Shown here: piece after piece, positions 59,754 through 64,000 of the stretch
Layout: each line of letters starts with the position of its first letter
Numbering within the stretch: position 1 is the first letter of the stretch
Source: Verrucomicrobiaceae bacterium UBA2429
Lineage (GTDB): Bacteria > Verrucomicrobiota > Verrucomicrobiia > Verrucomicrobiales > Verrucomicrobiaceae
Assembly (NCBI GenBank): GCA_002343505.1
Contig: DDQZ01000102.1
Coordinates: 30,967 to 94,966 of the forward strand
Direction: 5' to 3'
Length of the DNA stretch: 64,000 nucleotides
The notes under the pieces: model-generated
Told to the model about the DNA's origin: nothing
What the model saw: only the letters and a program-made list of their open reading frames with translations
The model's database searches: none
Program-made: the position numbers and the translations under genes

Positions 59754-61310
59754 ATGCGCCATCTCGCCTTACTGCTTCTCTCCGTCCTCTGCGTGCCGCT
59801 GCTCGCGGCGAAACCGAACTTCGTCATCATCCTCGCGGACGACCTGGGTTATGGCGACATGCAGGCGAACAACCCCGAGCGCGGGAAGATTCCGACACCG
59901 AACATGGACCGGCTTGCCGCCGAGGGCATGCGCTTCACGGACGGGCATTCGAGTTCCGGCTGCTGCTCGCCATCGCGCTACACGCTTCTCACGGGGCGCT
60001 ATCACTGGCGCACGACGCTGCAATCCGGCATCGTCGGCGTGTGGGGAAAGCCGCTCATCTCTGCAGACCGGCTGACGATTGGCAAACTCGCGCAGCAGCA
60101 CGGCTACCGCACCGCCTGCATCGGCAAATGGCATCTCGGCAGCGACTGGCCGGTCACGCCGGAGCAAAAGGCGCTCCTCACCGGCTTTGGCGGCAAATCC
60201 GGCGGCGGGGGCGACGTTTCGACGACGATCACCGACGCACATCGCGAAGCATGGAAAGCTGTGTTTTCCCAGCGCATCCCCGGCGGGCCGACGGAGCGTG
60301 GTTTCGACGAGTACTTCGGCACCGACGTGCCCAACTGGCCGCCATATTGCTTCATTGATGGAGATCGCACCGTCGGCATCCCGAGCGAGCTGCTGCCCGC
60401 GTCAAAGCTCGTGAAGAACCAGGCCAGCATTCAAGGTCCCGCGCTGGCAGACTGGCAGTTGGAGGGCATTTTGCCCGCGTTGGCGACTCGCGCTGAGAAG
60501 TTCATCCAGACGCAGTCAGCGGCCAAGCAGCCCTTTTTGCTCTATCTGCCGCTCACCTCGCCGCACACGCCGCTGGCCGTGAATGCCGAGTGGAAGGGCA
60601 AAAGCGGACTGAATAGCGATTACGCCGATTTGGTGATGGAGACGGATGCCGTGATCGGTCGCGTGCTCGACGCGCTCAAAGCTGCCGGCGTCGAAAACGA
60701 CACCTTCGTGCTTTTCACCAGCGACAACGGCTGCGCGTCCTACATCGGCGTGAAGGACATGGAAAAGCAGGGTCATTTCCCCAGCGGTCCGCTGCGCGAC
60801 TACAAAGCCTCCGTGTATGAAGGCGGTCATCGTGTGCCGTTTGTCGTGCGCTGGCCCGGCGTGGTCAAAGCAGGCAGCGTGTGCCAACAGCTCGTGCTGC
60901 AGGCCGACACCCTCGCCACGCTGGCCGAAATCCTCGGCACAAAGCTCCCTGACACCGCCGGCGAAGACAGCTTCAGCCTCATGCCACTGCTCAAAGGTGA
61001 AGACCGCCCGATCCGCACCAACGCCGTCAACACCGCCTGCGGCGGCACGCCGAGCTTCCGCGATGGCTCATGGAAATACATCGCTCATGCCGAGCCCGAG
61101 CTCTACAACCTCGACGAAGACCTCGCCGAAACGATGAACGTGGCCCCGTTGCATCCCGACCGCGTCAAAGCCATGCAGGCCTCCTTTGAAAAGCTCATCC
61201 GCGCCGGCCGCAGCACGCCAGGGGCACCGCAGATGAACGACATCAAGGTCATGCGGTATCCAAAGGAAGCCGCGAAGTCGAAAGCGAAGAAGGCAGGCGG
61301 TGCGAAGTAG
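59754..61310 (+). CDS. Secreted arylsulfatase, type I (FGly)
   Basis: A 518-aa sulfatase. Signal peptide MRHLALLLLSVLCVPLLAA; ILADDLGYGD; FGly motif CSPSR at Cys71 (GCCSPSRYTLLTG), with the extra Cys70; GKWHLGSDW and TSDNGCASY. The chain ends with a basic tail (KEAAKSKAKKAGGAK). It is 19 bases downstream of the other sulfatase and presumably cotranscribed, so a substrate with two sulfate positions or a mixed glycan is likely. A hairpin with terminator-like position follows at 61328-61343. Confidence 0.94.
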   Translation: MRHLALLLLSVLCVPLLAAKPNFVIILADDLGYGDMQANNPERGKIPTPNMDRLAAEGMRFTDGHSSSGCCSPSRYTLLTGRYHWRTTLQSGIVGVWGKPLISADRLTIGKLAQQHGYRTACIGKWHLGSDWPVTPEQKALLTGFGGKSGGGGDVSTTITDAHREAWKAVFSQRIPGGPTERGFDEYFGTDVPNWPPYCFIDGDRTVGIPSELLPASKLVKNQASIQGPALADWQLEGILPALATRAEKFIQTQSAAKQPFLLYLPLTSPHTPLAVNAEWKGKSGLNSDYADLVMETDAVIGRVLDALKAAGVENDTFVLFTSDNGCASYIGVKDMEKQGHFPSGPLRDYKASVYEGGHRVPFVVRWPGVVKAGSVCQQLVLQADTLATLAEILGTKLPDTAGEDSFSLMPLLKGEDRPIRTNAVNTACGGTPSFRDGSWKYIAHAEPELYNLDEDLAETMNVAPLHPDRVKAMQASFEKLIRAGRSTPGAPQMNDIKVMRYPKEAAKSKAKKAGGAK

Positions 61311-61327
61311 CTCCCGCATCTGGTAGC

Positions 61328-61343
61328 GGTCAAATTTTTGACC
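61328..61343. terminator. Hairpin after the sulfatase operon
   Basis: GGTCAAA (61328-61334) and TTTGACC (61337-61343) form a perfect 7-bp stem with a 2-base loop, extended by GCGG/CCGC further out. It lies 17 bases past the sulfatase stop and 51 bases before the TetR gene. It may terminate the sulfatase transcript or be an operator. Confidence 0.5.
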
Positions 61344-61374
61344 AAAACCGCATTGACGAGGCTGCATGTCTTGT

Positions 61375-61394
61375 TACATACCGACCGGTTTGTA
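61375..61394 (+). promoter_or_regulatory. Probable TetR operator directly before the regulator start
   Basis: The 20-base element TACATACCGACCGGTTTGTA is an imperfect inverted repeat (TACA...TGTA outer, ACCG/CGGT inner) ending at the first base of the TetR ATG. TetR regulators commonly bind such sites to repress themselves and neighbours, and CCGACCGGT-like cores are known for the family. The close spacing suggests a very short leader. Confidence 0.6.
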
Positions 61395-62020
61395 TGCCAA
61401 AGAAAGCCGCCAGCAAGAAGCGCGAACGCGATCCCGAGGGGACGCGGCAGGCGCTCATTGATGCGACGGTGCGGCTGATGCTTCAGCAGGGCTTTGCCGG
61501 CACCTCGGTGGACATGATCTGCAAGGAAGCCGGGATGACGAAGGGAGGCTTCTTCCATCATTTCGAGAGCAAGGAGGCCCTTGGAAAGGCCGCGGTGGAG
61601 TGGTGGGGGCAGATGGGCGCGTCGTTTTACAACGCGGCGTGGCAGAACACCGCCATCGGAGCACTGGAGCGGCTGCATCAGATGCTCGACATCATGAGCG
61701 GTTTCACGATGAGGAAGGACGAAAACTGCGTGTGCATGGTCGGCATGATGTCGCAGGAACTGGCCTCGACAAATCCCGTCATGCAGGCCGCCTGCGCGAA
61801 GGAGCTGCAAAGCTGGAACGACCAAGTCGCCCTAATGCTCGCCGAGGCGAAAAAGCAGCTCAAACCGGCCACGAACTTCGATCCGAAGGCTGTCGCGTGG
61901 TTTCTCAACAGCCTCTGGCAGGGATCCATGCTCGTCGGCAAGGCCGTGGACTCGCAGGCGATGATCCGCGCCAATCTCAAGCTCGCCCGCACCTTCGTGG
62001 ACAGCCTCTTTGACAAGTAA
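61394..62020 (+). CDS. TetR/AcrR family transcriptional regulator
   Basis: A 208-aa repressor. The N-terminal HTH (about residues 36-58; GTSVDMICKEAGMTKGGFFHHFESK) is canonical. The C-terminal ligand domain contains ENCVCMVGMMSQELAST and a run WFLNSLWQGSMLVGKA, as in the subgroup controlling small-molecule and glyoxalase-type genes. A basic N-terminal tail (MPKKAASKKRERD) may add DNA contacts. It overlaps a palindrome at its start, consistent with autoregulation, and is the first gene of a set with VOC and SRPBCC proteins, 6 bases upstream of the next gene. Confidence 0.92.
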   Translation: MPKKAASKKRERDPEGTRQALIDATVRLMLQQGFAGTSVDMICKEAGMTKGGFFHHFESKEALGKAAVEWWGQMGASFYNAAWQNTAIGALERLHQMLDIMSGFTMRKDENCVCMVGMMSQELASTNPVMQAACAKELQSWNDQVALMLAEAKKQLKPATNFDPKAVAWFLNSLWQGSMLVGKAVDSQAMIRANLKLARTFVDSLFDK

Positions 62021-62026
62021 ATCACC

Positions 62027-62482
62027 ATGAACACACCCACCACCTATCCTGCGCTCAGCGCCTACATCACCGTCAAAAAAGCCGCCAAGGCCATCGAGTT
62101 CTACAAAGCCGCGTTCGATGCCAAGGAACTCTTCCGCCTCACCATGGGCGGCCCGGATTGCATCGCGCATGCCGAGTTGTCGATCCGCGACACGCTCATC
62201 ATGCTCAGCGAGGAGTTTCCCGGCATGAGCAAGTCGCCGCAAACACTCGGCGGCTCTCCCGTCACGTTTTGCCTGATCGTGGACAACGCGGATGCTGCTT
62301 TCGCCCAGGCGGTCGCGGCGGGAGCCGCGGTGCTCCGTGCGGTGGCGGATCAATTCTACGGCTTCCGCAGCGGCTGTGTCACGGATCCCTTCGGGCACAT
62401 CTGGATGATCCAGCATCAGACCGAAACACTCACCCCGCAGCAGATGCAGGAGCGCATGAGCGCCATGCCCGAAGGCTGCTGA
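62027..62482 (+). CDS. VOC-family (PhnB/glyoxalase-like) protein
   Basis: A 151-aa vicinal-oxygen-chelate fold protein of the PhnB-like group: YITVKKAAKAIEFYKAAF, GPDCIAHAELSIRDTLIMLSEE, and FGFRSGCVTDPFGHIWMIQ-type end. PhnB-like proteins lack some glyoxalase metal ligands and many act as binding or resistance proteins. It begins 6 bases after the TetR gene, so the two are cotranscribed and it is likely regulated by it. The reaction is not evident. Confidence 0.9.
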   Translation: MNTPTTYPALSAYITVKKAAKAIEFYKAAFDAKELFRLTMGGPDCIAHAELSIRDTLIMLSEEFPGMSKSPQTLGGSPVTFCLIVDNADAAFAQAVAAGAAVLRAVADQFYGFRSGCVTDPFGHIWMIQHQTETLTPQQMQERMSAMPEGC

Positions 62483-62523
62483 CACCTTCAGTTCACACAC
62501 TTCAACCCAACCACCACACCATC

Positions 62524-63060
62524 ATGATCAAGAAGATACTCCTCGGCCTCGTCGCCGTCATCGCCATCATCCTCGTCGCCGCGTCTTTTCAGTCCGATGA
62601 CATGACCGTCTCCCGCTCCACCACGATCCCGGCGGCGCCGGAGGCTGTTTTCAAAGTCGTGAACGACTTCCGCCTGTGGGACGCATGGTCGCCTTGGTCG
62701 AAGCTCGATCCGAACATGAAAAAGACGCTCGAAGGCCCGCCCGAGGGCGTCGGCGCGATCTATAAATGGTCCGGCAACGACGAAGTCGGCGAGGGCACGA
62801 CCAGTCTCATCGCCAGCAAGCCGAACGAGGAGATCGGCATGAAGCTGCAGTTCGTGCGGCCTTTTGCGGGCGATGCCGATGTGAAGTTCACCTTCGCCGC
62901 CGAGGGCACCGGCACCAAGGTCACCTGGACCATGCAGAGCAAGAAGCCCTTCATCGGCAAGGTGGTCGGCCTCTTCATGGACTGCGAGAAGATGTGCGGC
63001 GATCAGTTCAACGAAGGCCTCGCGAATCTCGCCAAGGTTGTCGCCGCGCCGAAGCCCTGA
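62524..63060 (+). CDS. SRPBCC family protein with N-terminal membrane anchor
   Basis: A 178-aa protein. Residues 1-20 (MIKKILLGLVAVIAIILVAA) are a membrane anchor or signal, followed by an SRPBCC (polyketide cyclase/START-like) domain: TIPAAPEAVFKVVNDFRLWDAWSPW and later MDCEKMCGDQFNEGLANL. Such domains bind hydrophobic ligands. The ATG at 62524 is chosen because it begins the helix; the frame extends upstream as shadow. It is 41 bases after the VOC gene in the TetR-led operon. Confidence 0.88.
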   Translation: MIKKILLGLVAVIAIILVAASFQSDDMTVSRSTTIPAAPEAVFKVVNDFRLWDAWSPWSKLDPNMKKTLEGPPEGVGAIYKWSGNDEVGEGTTSLIASKPNEEIGMKLQFVRPFAGDADVKFTFAAEGTGTKVTWTMQSKKPFIGKVVGLFMDCEKMCGDQFNEGLANLAKVVAAPKP

Positions 63061-63089
63061 TCAAAGCCAGCCGCCCCATCCTCTGAACC

Positions 63090-63572
63090 ATGTCTTTGCC
63101 TGTTCCCATCGAATCCCCGCTCTCCGAACGCGAGCTCGTGCTCGTCCGTGAGACCGACGTGCCGCGCGAAAAGCTCTACGCCGGCTGGACCACGGCCGAA
63201 TTGTATCCGCAGTGGTTCTGTCCGAAGCCGTGGACTGTCGCCGATGTCGAGCTCGACGTGCGCGCGGGCGGATTCAGCCGCATGACCATGTGCGGGCCGG
63301 ATGGCGAGCGATTCCCGAACCAGGGCGTGTATCTCGAAATCGTGCCCAACGAGAAAATCGTCTTCACCGACGCCTATTTCGCGAATTGGGAGCCGAACCC
63401 AAATCCCTTCTTCACAGGCATCATCACCTTCGAAACCCTCCCCAACGGCAAAACCCGCTATACCGCCCGCGGTCTTCACTGGACGAAGGAAAACTGCGAG
63501 AAACACGCCGCCATGGGCTTCGCCGAAGGCTGGGCCAAGGCCTTCGATCAACTCGTCGAAATCTGCCGCTGA
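63090..63572 (+). CDS. SRPBCC family protein (AHSA1/activator of Hsp90-like)
   Basis: A 160-aa SRPBCC domain protein. The start SERELVLVRETDVPREKLYAGWTT and PQWFCPKPWTVADVELDV, then GFSRMTMCGPDG and TARGLHWTKENCEKHAAMGF, match the AHSA1-like START group frequent next to ArsR/TetR and VOC genes. It has no membrane anchor, unlike its neighbour. Role unknown, perhaps binding or converting a small organic molecule. It is 29 bases after the anchored SRPBCC gene. Confidence 0.9.
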   Translation: MSLPVPIESPLSERELVLVRETDVPREKLYAGWTTAELYPQWFCPKPWTVADVELDVRAGGFSRMTMCGPDGERFPNQGVYLEIVPNEKIVFTDAYFANWEPNPNPFFTGIITFETLPNGKTRYTARGLHWTKENCEKHAAMGFAEGWAKAFDQLVEICR

Positions 63573-63592
63573 TTCATCACCCCAACACCCCC

Positions 63593-64000
63593 ATGTCCGC
63601 ACCTTTCATCCAACCCTATCTCTTCTTCGGCGGTCGCTGCGAAGAGGCGCTCGCCTTCTACAAAACCGCCATCGGCGCGGAGGTCGAGATGCTCATGCGC
63701 TACAGCGACAGCCCGGAGCCCTGCGCGCCCGGCATGATCCCGCCGGGCTACGAGAACAAAGTCATGCACACCAGCTTCCGCGTCGGCAGTTCGGTGATCA
63801 TGGCCTCCGATGGCTGCGGCGACACCTCGCCCTTCGCCGGTTTTTCACTGTCCATCACCGTCGCCACCGAAGCGGAGGCGGATCGTACCTTCAACGCTCT
63901 CGCCGAAGGTGGAGAAGTCACCATGCCGCTCGCCAAGACCTTCTGGTCGCCGCGTTTTGGCATGTTGAAGGACAAGTTCGGCATGGGTTGGATGATCAGC
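63593..64000 (+). CDS. VOC-family (PhnB-like) protein, 3' partial
   Basis: The frame opens at ATG 63593 (MSAPFIQPYLFFGGRCEEA) and runs without a stop to the window edge, 136 codons. PhnB-like signature: FFGGRCEEALAFYKTAIGAE, then GCGDTSPFAGFSLSI and FWSPRFGMLKDKFGMGW. It is 20 bases downstream of the AHSA1-like gene and appears to continue the TetR-led group. The true end lies outside the window. Confidence 0.9.
   Translation, partial: MSAPFIQPYLFFGGRCEEALAFYKTAIGAEVEMLMRYSDSPEPCAPGMIPPGYENKVMHTSFRVGSSVIMASDGCGDTSPFAGFSLSITVATEAEADRTFNALAEGGEVTMPLAKTFWSPRFGMLKDKFGMGWMIS

Overview
The window looks like a high-GC chromosome segment from a member of the Verrucomicrobiota, probably close to the Verrucomicrobiales or Prosthecobacter group. 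The evidence is the gene mix. There is a DUF1549/DUF1553 (planctomycete-cytochrome type) gene paired with a DUF1501 gene, three FGly sulfatases, two DUF1080 (3-keto-glycoside hydrolase) proteins, secreted esterases, large membrane-anchored Ser/Thr kinases, sigma factors coupled or fused to other domains, and a giant YD-repeat protein. Shine-Dalgarno sequences are mostly absent. The taxonomic call is inference, because no rRNA is present.

Layout. 1-3829: the DUF1549/DUF1553 (5' cut by the window edge) and DUF1501 pair. 4011-7378: a tight operon of trigger factor, an FabG-like ketoreductase, an acyl carrier protein and a flippase-like membrane protein, followed by two tandem REPIN-like hairpin elements. 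7768-12429 (-): a roughly 1,550-residue kinase fused to RCC1-like, DUF1080/LamG-like, coiled-coil and leucine-rich parts. 12567-17471: a secreted DUF1080 protein divergent from two tandem paralogous MFS transporters. 17592-17992: a small FmdB-like protein and tRNA-Ser(GGA).

17963-25764 is a 7.8-kb integrative element in the 3' end of tRNA-Ser. It is bounded by a 31-bp exact direct repeat (attL/attR). Just inside attR is a tyrosine integrase gene broken by one in-frame TAG. The element also carries an unrecognised 496-aa gene and a four-gene overlapping operon (HTH/AlpA-like protein, small protein, CHC2/Toprim primase, RepA-like ATPase). A PIN-domain toxin-antitoxin-like pair and a small serine recombinase with a 32-bp palindrome over its promoter complete it. 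The composition resembles a self-replicating satellite or phage-like island.

25776-34759: a VC0807-like membrane protein, a secreted protein with a short YD-repeat head, a 1456-aa RHS protein, and a beta-lactamase-fold/NamZ fusion likely acting on peptidoglycan fragments. 34808-39868: a 1686-aa TPR protein with an embedded C39-like cysteine peptidase domain. 40022-48586: DUF1080, a flavin-dependent oxidoreductase, a kinase and ECF-sigma pair, and a Gfo/Idh, sterol-desaturase and PQQ-propeller run. 48668-51343: a sigma factor fused through a membrane segment to a large helical-repeat domain. 51463-61310: a polysaccharide and ester catabolism region with an SGNH-like protein, three sulfatases, an alpha/beta hydrolase, a sialate O-acetylesterase, a PAS-AraC regulator and a beta-helix protein. 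61394-64000: a TetR regulator with a probable self-operator, followed by VOC and SRPBCC genes, the last one truncated by the window edge.
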